From JASGCK01 sp031538565 (GTDB taxonomy: Bacteria > Pseudomonadota > Gammaproteobacteria > Burkholderiales > Burkholderiaceae_C), in the NCBI GenBank assembly GCA_031538565.1, contig JAVKLS010000028.1:62001-126000 (forward strand): DNA of 64,000 nt, read 5' to 3'. Of the stretch, positions 51,737 through 60,155 are shown in pieces. The first letter of the stretch is position 1; each line of letters begins with the position of its first letter. Position numbers and translations under genes: made by a program. The notes below the pieces were generated by a model. The model was not told the DNA's origin. It did no database searches and saw nothing but the letters and a program-made list of their open reading frames with translations.

Positions 51737-52318
51737 ATGAAAAACACAACTCATAAAGCAGCAGTATTACGCCGCATACGCAGGGTTTGGTTATTGGCAG
51801 GATTGACAGGCCTGTTTGCCATCAGCAGCATGGCGCAAGCGCAGTCAGGAGGACAAGTCTGTAATGTCAAGATTCCGCTGACACGCCCAGACAGCCGCTA
51901 TGAGCTGGTAAACGGAGCCACGCCCGCAGGCAGCGAAGTGCGCGACAAAGTGACGGGGTTGATTTGGCAGCGCTGCGTGGTGGGCATGACGTGGGATGGC
52001 GCCACCTGTACGGGCACTGTCAGCACCCTGACGTGGCAAAACGCCCTTGATGCTGTGCGCACCGCGAGCAAAAGCACAGTATCTGCCGCTACATTTTGGC
52101 GCGTGCCTAACCATGCCGAGCTGTACAGCTTGGCCGAACGGGCTTGTTCTGGCCTAACGATCAACACCACGTGGTTTCCAGCAGCGCTAAATGAGTCGGC
52201 ATGGTCCTCTTCGCCCAATGCGAAGAGCAACGCCAACGCCTGGGCTGTCAACTTCAGCAACGGCGACGATGAGGTCGCCGCTAAGACCAACGCCAACCGC
52301 GTGCGTTTGGTTCGTTAG
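51737..52318 (+). CDS. exported DUF1566 (Lcl, C-type-lectin-like) protein
   Basis: A 193-residue protein with a signal peptide (VWLLAGLTGLFAISSMAQAQ) followed by a DUF1566 domain: VRDKVTGLIWQRCVVGMTWD, FWRVPNHAELYSLAERACSG and the terminal SSSPNAKSNANAWAVNFSNG ... NRVRLVR. DUF1566 domains adopt a C-type-lectin fold and are among the known targets of diversity-generating retroelements. The last 40 residues differ from those of the upstream copy mainly at Asn/Asp/Ser-type positions between conserved Trp, Phe and Arg residues. AAGGAG precedes the ATG. No reverse transcriptase is in the window. Confidence 0.82.
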   Translation: MKNTTHKAAVLRRIRRVWLLAGLTGLFAISSMAQAQSGGQVCNVKIPLTRPDSRYELVNGATPAGSEVRDKVTGLIWQRCVVGMTWDGATCTGTVSTLTWQNALDAVRTASKSTVSAATFWRVPNHAELYSLAERACSGLTINTTWFPAALNESAWSSSPNAKSNANAWAVNFSNGDDEVAAKTNANRVRLVR

Positions 52319-52326
52319 TTCGTGGT

Positions 52327-52349
52327 TAGCCGCTTTGGGGTTGCGGCTA
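52327..52349 (+). other. hairpin just after the second DUF1566 gene
   Basis: TAGCCGC (9-base loop) GCGGCTA is a perfect 7-base stem starting 9 bases after the stop codon. No T-run follows, so it is a poor intrinsic terminator. It could be part of the thrS leader or the kind of 3' hairpin that flanks retroelement variable regions. Confidence 0.5.
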
Positions 52350-52416
52350 CGGGTTCTTAGTGCTTTTACAATCTGCCGCTGCACTTTGTTTTACTGCACG
52401 ATTGGCACCTACTTCC

Positions 52417-54324
52417 ATGATTCAAATCACACTCCCCGATTCTTCTGTTCGCGAATTTGCCGCGCCCGTTACTGTGACCGAGGTTGCCGCGTCCATTGGC
52501 GCGGGGCTGGCCAAGGCGGCGCTAGCGGGCCGAGTTGATGGAAAAGTCGTTGATACCAGCTACACCATTGCGCGTCACGCATCGCTGGCAATTTTGACGG
52601 CCAAAGATGCCGAGGGCTTGGAAGTGATTCGGCATTCCACCGCGCATCTGCTGGCTTATGCCGTAAAAGAGCTGTTCCCCGAGGCGCAGGTCACGATCGG
52701 TCCAGTGATTGAAAACGGCTTTTACTACGATTTTGCGGGCGTGCGCGCCTTCACTCCCGAGGACATGGCGGCCATCGAGAAAAAGATGACCGCTCTGGCT
52801 GCGCTTGATGAGCCTGTTATCCGCCGCGTGCTCCCGCGTGACGAGGCGGCGGCTTATTTCAAAGAAATGGGCGAGCACTACAAAGCGGAAATCATTGGTT
52901 CTATTCCTGCTGGCGAGGATGTGTCGCTGTACCGAGAAGGAGCGTTTGAAGATTTGTGCCGCGGCCCGCACGTGCCGTCCACGGGCAAGCTGAAGCATTT
53001 CAAGCTAATGAAGGTGGCGGGCGCTTATTGGCGTGGCGATCAAAAAAATGAGCAGCTTCAGCGCGTGTACGGCACGGCTTGGGCGAGCAAGGAGGAGTTG
53101 CAAAATTATTTGACCATGCTGGAGGAGGCGGAAAAGCGTGATCACCGCAAACTGGGGCGTGAGCTGGATTTGTTCCACATCGACGAGCATTCGCCTGGCA
53201 CCGTTTTTTGGCATCCCAAAGGCTGGACGCTTTGGCAGCAGGTTGAGCAATATATGCGCGCCGTGTACCTTGGTAACGGCTACCAAGAGGTCAAAGGTCC
53301 GCAAATTTTGGATGCGGCGCTGTGGGAAAAAACGGGGCACTGGGACAAGTACCGCGAAAATATGTTCACCACCGAATCGGAAAAGCGTGACTATGCCTTA
53401 AAGCCCATGAATTGCCCTGGGCATATTTTGATTTTTAAGCAGGGGCTTAAAAGTTATCGCGACTTGCCGCTACGCTTTGGTGAGTTCGGGCAATGCCACC
53501 GCAACGAACCCACAGGCGGTTTGCACGGCATTATGCGAGTGCGCGGCTTTACGCAGGACGATGGACACATCTTTTGCACGGAGGAGCAAATTCAAAGCGA
53601 AGTTGCGGCCTTTCACAAGCTCGTCATGGCGGTGTACCAAGATTTTGGTTTTGTCCAGGTGGCGGTTAAATTGGCGCTACGCCCTGAAAAACGAATTGGC
53701 ACGGAAGAGTCGTGGGACTACGCCGAAAACGCGCTGCGTGTGGCGATTCTGGCAAGCGGCGCAGATTTAGAAGAGTTGCCAGGTGAGGGTGCGTTTTACG
53801 GCCCCAAGATTGAATACCATCTTAAAGACAGTATTGGTCGCACATGGCAGTGCGGGACTATGCAAATCGACCCCAATATGCCCGAACGCTTGGATGCGGA
53901 TTACGTGGCTGCGGACAGCAGTCGTCAGCGCCCTGTGATGCTGCACCGCGCAATTGTGGGAAGCTTGGAGCGCTTTATTGGCATTTTGATTGAGCAATAC
54001 GCGGGGGCGTTGCCTGCATGGTTAGCGCCAACTCAAATTGGCATTGCGGCTATCACGGATGCACAAGCCGATTACGCACGGGAAGTGGCGCAAAAACTGC
54101 AAAAAAATGGCTTTAGGGTCAACTTGGACCTGAGAAACGAAAAAATTAACTATAAAATACGCGAGTTTGCCATGCAGAAGCTCCCCTACGCGCTCGCAGT
54201 TGGGGATCGCGAGAAGAGCACGAACTCGGTTTCCGTTCGGGCTAGAGGTGAACAAAACGCTGTCACGATGAGCTTTGATGATTTTGTGCATCAAATCACC
54301 CAAGACGTGGCGAATAAGACTTGA
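52417..54324 (+). CDS. thrS: threonyl-tRNA synthetase
   Basis: Charges tRNA-Thr and edits mis-serylated tRNA. The 635-residue class II enzyme has the TGS domain (residues 1-60, MIQITLPDSSVREF), the editing domain (HSTAHLLAYAVKELFP with catalytic HxxxH), and catalytic motifs including ALKPMNCPGHILIF, FGECGHRNE-type seen as FGQCHRNEPTGGLHG, MRVRGFTQDDGHIF and the motif-3 region PVMLHRAIVGSLERFIGIL. ATG at 52417 matches family N-termini; an upstream in-frame codon at 52360 is not used. It heads the translation-gene cluster and precedes infC by about 30 bases. Confidence 0.96.
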   Translation: MIQITLPDSSVREFAAPVTVTEVAASIGAGLAKAALAGRVDGKVVDTSYTIARHASLAILTAKDAEGLEVIRHSTAHLLAYAVKELFPEAQVTIGPVIENGFYYDFAGVRAFTPEDMAAIEKKMTALAALDEPVIRRVLPRDEAAAYFKEMGEHYKAEIIGSIPAGEDVSLYREGAFEDLCRGPHVPSTGKLKHFKLMKVAGAYWRGDQKNEQLQRVYGTAWASKEELQNYLTMLEEAEKRDHRKLGRELDLFHIDEHSPGTVFWHPKGWTLWQQVEQYMRAVYLGNGYQEVKGPQILDAALWEKTGHWDKYRENMFTTESEKRDYALKPMNCPGHILIFKQGLKSYRDLPLRFGEFGQCHRNEPTGGLHGIMRVRGFTQDDGHIFCTEEQIQSEVAAFHKLVMAVYQDFGFVQVAVKLALRPEKRIGTEESWDYAENALRVAILASGADLEELPGEGAFYGPKIEYHLKDSIGRTWQCGTMQIDPNMPERLDADYVAADSSRQRPVMLHRAIVGSLERFIGILIEQYAGALPAWLAPTQIGIAAITDAQADYAREVAQKLQKNGFRVNLDLRNEKINYKIREFAMQKLPYALAVGDREKSTNSVSVRARGEQNAVTMSFDDFVHQITQDVANKT

Positions 54325-54353
54325 AAGAGTCCAACATTTTTAGGATTTAAACC

Positions 54354-54983
54354 ATCGCTACCGAATTCCGTCAACCGCGCCAACGTGAAGAGCGCAAACA
54401 TCGTCTCAATCGCGAAATCATGGCGCCTGAGTTGCGGGTCACAGGGCCAGAGGGCGAATCGCTAGGCATTATGAGTTTGTCGGATGCGCTGCGACAAGCG
54501 GGTGAGTTGGATGTGGATTTGGTAGAGATTTCGGCAACGGCTGTACCGCCTGTGGCGAGGCTGATGGATTACGGGAAGTTTAAGTATTCAGAGGCAAAAA
54601 AAGCTGCCGAGGCAAAAGCCAAGCAGCACGTGATTGATATTAAAGAGATTAAGTTTCGCCCTGGTACCGATGATGGCGACTACAACATCAAAATGCGTAA
54701 TATCAAACGTTTTTTGGAAGAAGGTGATAAATGCAAAATCACGCTGCGTTTTAGAGGACGTGAGATTACGCATCAGGATTTGGGAATGGCGCTTTTGATG
54801 CGCATTCGGGACGAGTTAGGTGATTTGATTGTGATTGAAAGTATGCCCAAGTTAGAGGGACGTCAGATGATCATGATGATTGCGCCTGGTAAGAAAAAAG
54901 CGGGAGCTGGTAAGTCGGCAACGACCTCAGCCCCCGCCGCTGCAACCAAGCCTGTGAACTCTTCGGAGGCGGTGGTTGCATAA
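54354..54983 (+). CDS. infC: translation initiation factor IF-3, non-canonical ATC start
   Basis: Keeps ribosomal subunits apart and checks start-codon choice. The coding part homologous to other betaproteobacterial IF-3 proteins begins ATC GCT ACC GAA (x-ATEFRQPRQREERKHRLN) at 54354, 22 codons before the first ATG (54420). AGGA at 54342-54345 lies 8 bases ahead of this ATC. E. coli infC starts at AUU, which gives autoregulation by IF-3; AUC here would serve the same role. The 209-residue protein has both domains and the motifs VDLVEISATAVPPVARLMDY and FRPGTDDGDYNIKMRNIKRF. It has an Ala/Lys-rich tail. Confidence 0.92.
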   Translation: MATEFRQPRQREERKHRLNREIMAPELRVTGPEGESLGIMSLSDALRQAGELDVDLVEISATAVPPVARLMDYGKFKYSEAKKAAEAKAKQHVIDIKEIKFRPGTDDGDYNIKMRNIKRFLEEGDKCKITLRFRGREITHQDLGMALLMRIRDELGDLIVIESMPKLEGRQMIMMIAPGKKKAGAGKSATTSAPAAATKPVNSSEAVVA

Positions 54984-55055
54984 AACTCAGGGTTAACAAG
55001 GGACGCGAAGCCATTGCGTCACACCTCATGAGTTCATAAGTAGAAGGAGCATTCA

Positions 55056-55259
55056 ATGCCCAAAATGAAAACCAAAAGCGGTGCGAAAAAACGCTTCCGC
55101 GTTCGTCCAGGTGGTTCCGTCAAGCGCGGGCAAGCCTTCAAACGTCACATTTTGACCAAGAAGACCACTAAAAATAAACGTCACTTGCGCGGAGCAACGG
55201 TTGTTCATAAGACCGATATGGGTCGTATGGCGGATATGTTGCCAGGTCGCGGCATTTAA
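55056..55259 (+). CDS. rpmI: 50S ribosomal protein L35
   Basis: A basic protein of 67 residues starting MPKMKTKSGAKKRFRV and containing HILTKKTTKNKRHLRG, the L35 signature. It follows infC by 72 bases and precedes rplT, as in most bacteria. AAGGAG lies ahead of the ATG. Confidence 0.97.
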   Translation: MPKMKTKSGAKKRFRVRPGGSVKRGQAFKRHILTKKTTKNKRHLRGATVVHKTDMGRMADMLPGRGI

Positions 55260-55288
55260 TTAACGACTAACGCAGGAGTAACGAAAAA

Positions 55289-55645
55289 ATGTCTAGAGTC
55301 AAACGTGGAGTCACGGCACGCGCCCGTCACAAAAAAGTTCTTAAGTTAGCCAAAGGTTTTCGCGGTCGCCGCGGTAATGTCTACCGAGTCGCCAAAGAAG
55401 CGGTGATGAAGGCGGGGCAATATGCCTACCGCGATCGCCGCGCTAAAAAACGTGTGTTTCGAGCCTTGTGGATTGCGCGTATTAACGCAGCTGCCCGCGG
55501 CCTTGGAATTACGTACAGCCAATTTGCTAATGGTTTGAAAAAAGCCAATATCCAAATTGACCGCAAGGTGCTCGCCAATCTCGCCATTAGCGACGAAGCG
55601 GGTTTCGCGGCGATTGTGGCTCAAGTCAAAGCGGCGTTGGCGTAA
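55289..55645 (+). CDS. rplT: 50S ribosomal protein L20
   Basis: A basic protein of 118 residues, essential for early 50S assembly and, in E. coli, the translational repressor of rpmI-rplT. The start MSRVKRGVTARARHKKVLKL, AKGFRGRRGNVYRVAKEAV and FANGLKKANIQIDRKVLANL are the family hallmarks. GCAGGAGTAACG precedes the ATG. An intrinsic-terminator-like hairpin lies between it and pheS. Confidence 0.98.
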   Translation: MSRVKRGVTARARHKKVLKLAKGFRGRRGNVYRVAKEAVMKAGQYAYRDRRAKKRVFRALWIARINAAARGLGITYSQFANGLKKANIQIDRKVLANLAISDEAGFAAIVAQVKAALA

Positions 55646-55674
55646 AAGCAAGCCTCGTTTTTGACTAGCATGAG

Positions 55675-55710
55675 AGGGTTGAAGTTTGTATAAAACTTTG
55701 ACCCTTTTTT
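55675..55710 (+). terminator. terminator or attenuator between rplT and pheS
   Basis: AGGGTTGAAGTTT and AAACTTTGACCCT pair over 13 positions (two G-U) around a 5-base loop, followed by TTTTTT. It would end or attenuate the ribosomal-protein transcript 31 bases before the pheS ATG. Confidence 0.8.
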
Positions 55711-55740
55711 ATTTAACTTGTCTTGAGTGGGACGTTTGGT

Positions 55741-56805
55741 ATGAGTGATCTTCAGGTCATGGTTGATAGCGCTGTCGCAGCTTTTGGGGCTTGCGCTGCG
55801 CCCGCTGATTTGGAAAACGCCAAGGCCCAGTACCTTGGAAAAGCAGGCTGCATCACCGAGCTGATGAAGAGCATGGCAGCGCTTCCTATCGACGAAAAAA
55901 AGGTACGCGGCGCACAAATAAATGTCGCCAAACAAGCGATAGAAACCGCGTTGACCGCTAGGCGTGAAGCTTTGCAAGATGCGGTGATGAACGCGCAGCT
56001 TGCAACAGAAGCTTTGGACGTTAGCTTGCCAGGCAGAGCCACCCGCGCACGCGGTGGTTTGCATCCCGTGATGCTGACCCAAGAGCGAATTGAAAGTATT
56101 TTTGGCTCAATGGGATTTGATGTTGCCGACGGTCCTGAAATTGAAAACGACTGGTTTAACTTTACGGCGTTGAACACCCCCGAAGACCATCCCGCACGCT
56201 CGATGCACGACACGTTTTATGTCGAACCCCTGGATGGCAAGCCCGCGCGCACGCCGCCGCTATTGCGCACACATACCAGTCCCATGCAGATTCGCCATGC
56301 GACCTCGCACGTGAAAGCCTGGAAGGCCAGTGCCACCGCCAACATGACGATGCCAGAAATTCGCGTCATTGCACCAGGGCGCACTTACCGCGTGGACAGC
56401 GATGCCACGCATTCGCCCATGTTTCATCAGTGCGAAGGTTTATGGATTGGTGAAAACGTGAGTTTTAAAGATTTGAAAGTCGTCTTCACCGATTTTTGTA
56501 AAACGTTTTTTGAACGAGACGACCTTGATCTACGCTTTCGTCCCAGCTTTTTCCCGTTTACCGAGCCTAGCGCCGAAATCGATATTCAATTTGCCAGTGG
56601 TCCTTTGGCGGGGCGTTGGCTAGAGGTGGCTGGATCTGGACAGGTGCATCCGAATGTGGTTCGCAATATGGGGCTGGACCCCGAGTGCTACATCGGGTTT
56701 GCGTTTGGTATGGGCATGGATCGGCTCACCATGCTGCGCTACGGCATCAATGATCTACGCTTGTTCTTTGATGGTGATTTGCGGTTTCTCTCCCAGTTTC
56801 AATAA
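55741..56805 (+). CDS. pheS: phenylalanyl-tRNA synthetase alpha subunit
   Basis: Catalytic subunit of the heterotetrameric enzyme that charges tRNA-Phe. The 354-residue protein has the N-terminal coiled coil (residues about 25-90), then class II motifs: HPVMLTQERIESIFGSMGF, LLRTHTSPMQIRHA, FHQCEGLWIG, FRPSFFPFTEPSAEIDI and FGMGMDRLTMLRYGINDLRL. ATG at 55741 is chosen over the in-frame TTG at 55723. pheT follows 20 bases later. Confidence 0.97.
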   Translation: MSDLQVMVDSAVAAFGACAAPADLENAKAQYLGKAGCITELMKSMAALPIDEKKVRGAQINVAKQAIETALTARREALQDAVMNAQLATEALDVSLPGRATRARGGLHPVMLTQERIESIFGSMGFDVADGPEIENDWFNFTALNTPEDHPARSMHDTFYVEPLDGKPARTPPLLRTHTSPMQIRHATSHVKAWKASATANMTMPEIRVIAPGRTYRVDSDATHSPMFHQCEGLWIGENVSFKDLKVVFTDFCKTFFERDDLDLRFRPSFFPFTEPSAEIDIQFASGPLAGRWLEVAGSGQVHPNVVRNMGLDPECYIGFAFGMGMDRLTMLRYGINDLRLFFDGDLRFLSQFQ

Positions 56806-56825
56806 TTTAAAAAAAGAAATCCACC

Positions 56826-59294
56826 ATGCAATTCCCAGAGAGCTGGTTGCGCGAATTTTGCAACCCACCCCTTAGCACTCAAGCGCTTGCCGACAAACTG
56901 ACCATGGCGGGTTTGGAAGTGGAACAACTCGCCCCTGTTGCCCCCGCGTTTAACGGCGTGGTGGTGGCAGAAATTAAAACGTGCGAGCAGCATCCCAATG
57001 CCGACCGCTTACGCGTATGCACCGTTGATGGGGGGCAAGCGCAGCTTTTACGCATTGTGTGCGGTGCGTCCAATGCCAGAATCGGCATCAAAATTCCTTG
57101 CGCTTTAGTGGGTGCCGAGCTTCCCCCAGCGGTTGATGCAAAAGATGGCAAGCCTTTCAAAATCAAACTCGGACAGCTGCGCGGGGTGGAAAGCCAAGGA
57201 ATGCTGTGCTCGGCTAAAGAGCTCGGCATTTCCGAGGATGCGCAGGGCTTGCTGGAGTTGGATGCGACTGCTGTGGTTGGACAAAACATCCGCGAGCATT
57301 TGAATTTGGATGACACGTTGTTTACGCTGAAACTTACGCCCAATTTGGCGCATTGCCTCTCGGTGTACGGCGTGGCGCGGGAAGTGGCGGCCATTACAGG
57401 TGCATCTTTAATAAAGCCAAAGTTTGCTCAGGCAAAGGTTGATTTTCCCGATGTGCTGCCGATCAAAATTGAAGCGCCTGATCTTTGTGGGCGTTTCTCG
57501 GGGCGCATCGTGCGCGGTGTGAATTACAGTGCCGCTACGCCAAAGTGGATGGTGGACAAACTCGCACGCTGTGGGCAGCGCAGCGTCAATGCGTTGGTGG
57601 ATATTTCTAACTACGTGATGTTTGAGTTTGGTCGTCCGTCGCATATTTTTGATCTAGACAAAATCCACGGCGGATTGTGTGTGCGCTGGGCAAAAAATGG
57701 TGAAAGCCTCAAGCTCTTAAATGGCAATACCGTTGCATTGGCAAGTGATGAGTCCGCGCAAAGTAAGGTCGGCGTGATTGCTGACGAGCGTGCGATTGAA
57801 TCTCTGGCAGGCATTATGGGTGGCGATGCCACGGCGGTGAGCCAGTCCACGCAAAACATTTACATTGAGGCGGCGTTTTGGTATCCCAGCAGCGTGGCAG
57901 GGCGATCGCGTCGCTTTCATTTTTCGACCGATGCAGGACACCGCTTTGAGCGCGGTGTTGACCCTAGCACCACGCTAGAGCATTTGGAGCGCATCACCGC
58001 GCTTGTACTGGCTATTTGTGGCACCAGCAGCACAACCGTGGGGGCGCTTGACGACCATCAACCCAATATGCCCGTCATCCGCCCCGTGCTGCTGCGTACT
58101 GCGCGCGCAGCCAAGGTCATTGGCATGCCGCTTTCCAAAGAAGACTGCCGGCAAGCCTTGTCTAGCCTAGGATTGCAAGTCACGCAAGACGCAAAAAATA
58201 CGGATGCGCTCATGGTGACATCGCCTGCTTATCGGTTTGATTTGCAGATAGAAGAAGATTTGATTGAGGAGGTGGCGCGCCAAATTGGCTACGACCATCT
58301 GCCCACCACTAAACCGCTGGCGCCTACCGCGCCCAAGCTGCGGCTGGAGACGGTGCGATCAAACTTCACCGTGCGCCGTCAATTGGCAAGCCTTGGGTAT
58401 CAAGAAACCATTAACTTTGGTTTCGTGCCCGAGCATTGGGAGTTGGAGTTGGCGGGTAACACCAACCCCGTGCGCTTGACCAACCCGATAACCAGCCAAA
58501 TGAATGTGATGCGCTCCAGTTTGATTGGCTCGTTGCTGGCGGTTTTGAAATACAACCAAGACCGCAAAGCGGGCGAAGAGACGAAGCAGGTGCGCGTGTT
58601 TGAATTGGGGCGTGTGTTTTTGCGCGACGCGTCCATCCAAGATAGCGATAGCACGGTCAAAGGATTGCATCAACCGATGCGAATTTCAGGGCTTGCCAGT
58701 GGTGACGCGCAGCCTGCTGGCTGGGGCGTTCGCGCCTCTGGCGTGGATTTTTTTGATGTCCGTGCCGACGTCGAGGCGCTGTTTGCGCCGCAACTCGTCA
58801 CGTGCAAACCCGCGGCGCATCCTGCCATGCATCCTGGTCGCAGCGCGAGCGTGTGCGTCAATGGCGAGATAGTTGGCTACGTGGGCGAGCTGCATCCCAA
58901 GTGGAAGCAGTCCTACGGTCTATTTAGTGCGCCTGTGGTTTTTGAATTAGATCTAGCCGCTGTTGAGCAGCGTGCACTGCCGCGCATCACGCCCGTTTCC
59001 AAAGTGCCGTTTGTGCAACGCGATTTAGCTGTTGTGGTTAAAGAGTCCGCGACCCATGCGCAGCTAATGGAGGCCATCGCCAGCGCCCAGCAGCCACTTG
59101 TTAAAAATGCCGCGCTGTTTGATGTGTACCGCGCCAAAGCGGGCGATACCTCAATGGCGGCAGATGAAAAAAGTCTAGCCGTACGCCTCACGCTAGGCGA
59201 TGCAGACGCTACGCTTACCGAAGCACAAATTGACACTGCGGTGGCTGCGGTGACGACGGCACTTTTTGCGCGACTAGCCGCAAGATTACGGTAA
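56826..59294 (+). CDS. pheT: phenylalanyl-tRNA synthetase beta subunit
   Basis: Structural and editing subunit, 822 residues. The N-terminal tRNA-binding (OB-fold) domain (residues about 40-150, VVVAEIKTCEQHPNADRLRV, LRGVESQGMLCSAKELGI), the B3/B4 editing domain (VNALVDISNYVMFEFGRPSH), B5 (LLRTARAAKVIGMPLSKED), a catalytic-like core (FNFGFVPE-type seen as TINFGFVPEHWEL) and the C-terminal ferredoxin-fold anticodon-binding domain (KVPFVQRDLAVVV ... EKSLAVRLTLGD) are all present. It is followed by ihfA after 41 bases. Confidence 0.97.
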   Translation: MQFPESWLREFCNPPLSTQALADKLTMAGLEVEQLAPVAPAFNGVVVAEIKTCEQHPNADRLRVCTVDGGQAQLLRIVCGASNARIGIKIPCALVGAELPPAVDAKDGKPFKIKLGQLRGVESQGMLCSAKELGISEDAQGLLELDATAVVGQNIREHLNLDDTLFTLKLTPNLAHCLSVYGVAREVAAITGASLIKPKFAQAKVDFPDVLPIKIEAPDLCGRFSGRIVRGVNYSAATPKWMVDKLARCGQRSVNALVDISNYVMFEFGRPSHIFDLDKIHGGLCVRWAKNGESLKLLNGNTVALASDESAQSKVGVIADERAIESLAGIMGGDATAVSQSTQNIYIEAAFWYPSSVAGRSRRFHFSTDAGHRFERGVDPSTTLEHLERITALVLAICGTSSTTVGALDDHQPNMPVIRPVLLRTARAAKVIGMPLSKEDCRQALSSLGLQVTQDAKNTDALMVTSPAYRFDLQIEEDLIEEVARQIGYDHLPTTKPLAPTAPKLRLETVRSNFTVRRQLASLGYQETINFGFVPEHWELELAGNTNPVRLTNPITSQMNVMRSSLIGSLLAVLKYNQDRKAGEETKQVRVFELGRVFLRDASIQDSDSTVKGLHQPMRISGLASGDAQPAGWGVRASGVDFFDVRADVEALFAPQLVTCKPAAHPAMHPGRSASVCVNGEIVGYVGELHPKWKQSYGLFSAPVVFELDLAAVEQRALPRITPVSKVPFVQRDLAVVVKESATHAQLMEAIASAQQPLVKNAALFDVYRAKAGDTSMAADEKSLAVRLTLGDADATLTEAQIDTAVAAVTTALFARLAARLR

Positions 59295-59335
59295 AAAATT
59301 AAAACGATAATCACCAACCATTTCAAAAATTAATC

Positions 59336-59644
59336 ATGGTTCTTGCGCTTGACACACTAGAAAACCCAGCCCTCACCAAAGCGGAGCTGGCTGAAGATTT
59401 GCACGCCAGCATTGGACTGTCTAAGCGGGAGTCCAAAGAAATTGTAGAGACGGTGTATGACTTAATGTCGGCGAGTTTGGTGGCGGGAATAGATGTCAAA
59501 ATTTCTGGTTTTGGCAACTTCATGGTGCGACATAAAGCCGAACGCCCAGGGCGCAATCCCCGCACAGGAGAAGCAACCAAAATCGAGGCGCGTCGCGTTG
59601 TAACCTTTCACCCCGGCTCCAAGCTCAAGGAGCAGTTGCTGTAA
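59336..59644 (+). CDS. ihfA: integration host factor alpha subunit
   Basis: DNA-bending nucleoid protein, 102 residues. The HU/IHF fold is clear: LTKAELAEDLHASIGLSKRE, VKISGFGNFMVRHKAERPGR with the DNA-intercalating Pro in RPGRNPRTGE, and ARRVVTFHPGSKLKEQL. The N-terminus is about 10 residues longer than in E. coli. It follows pheT as in most proteobacteria and precedes the MerR-type gene. Confidence 0.96.
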   Translation: MVLALDTLENPALTKAELAEDLHASIGLSKRESKEIVETVYDLMSASLVAGIDVKISGFGNFMVRHKAERPGRNPRTGEATKIEARRVVTFHPGSKLKEQLL

Positions 59645-59665
59645 TTGCAGCGACCATTAAGCACC

Positions 59666-60031
59666 ATGACCGCCGTTTCAGTTGCGTTGCAACCCATTCC
59701 AGCGAAACGCTATTTTGCGATTGGTGAGGTGGCCGAGTTGTGTATGGTTAAGCCCCATGTGCTGCGTTATTGGGAACAAGAGTTTACGCAGTTGCGTCCC
59801 ATGAAGCGGCGCGGCAATAGACGCTACTACCAACATCATGAGGTTTTGATGATTCGCCGTATTCGCGAGCTTTTGTACGATCAAGGCTTTACTATTAGCG
59901 GAGCGCGCAATCACTTGGGCGGTGCTGCAACGCTTGTCAGCGACGATTTACAGCCTGTGGACATGAACTCGCCCGATTGGCTACGTGAAGAATTGCAAGC
60001 GATTCAAAAAATTCTCAAGAGTAAAACGTAA
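59666..60031 (+). CDS. MerR family transcriptional regulator
   Basis: A 121-residue protein with a MerR-type winged helix-turn-helix (residues about 17-85; YFAIGEVAELCMVKPHVLRY, WEQEFTQLRPMKRRGNRRYY). The C-terminal part is short and has no metal-binding Cys pair. This gene sits between ihfA and tRNA-Pro in many betaproteobacteria; the target is unknown. I use ATG 59666; a TTG at 59645 directly after the ihfA stop is also in frame. Confidence 0.88.
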   Translation: MTAVSVALQPIPAKRYFAIGEVAELCMVKPHVLRYWEQEFTQLRPMKRRGNRRYYQHHEVLMIRRIRELLYDQGFTISGARNHLGGAATLVSDDLQPVDMNSPDWLREELQAIQKILKSKT

Positions 60032-60070
60032 AGTCCGCACGCAAGCACCGCGTCGGTATAATCGCCGCTT

Positions 60071-60147
60071 CGGTGTGTGGCGCAGCCTGGTAGCGCACTT
60101 GCATGGGGTGCAAGGGGTCGAAGGTTCGAATCCTTTCACACCGACCA
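60071..60147 (+). tRNA. tRNA-Pro (anticodon GGG), CCA encoded
   Basis: The acceptor CGGTGTG pairs with CACACCG, the D-arm is GCGC AGCCTGGTA GCGC, the anticodon arm is CTTGC ATGGGGT GCAAG with anticodon GGG (positions 34-36), and the T-loop is TTCGAAT. The 3' CCA is encoded. It reads CCC codons (and CCU by wobble). Confidence 0.95.
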
Positions 60148-60155
60148 ATAACAAT

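Noticed and set aside
50919..52318. a complete diversity-generating retroelement
   Set aside because: No reverse transcriptase, accessory Avd gene or A-rich template repeat is present in the window, so only the target-like segments are reported.
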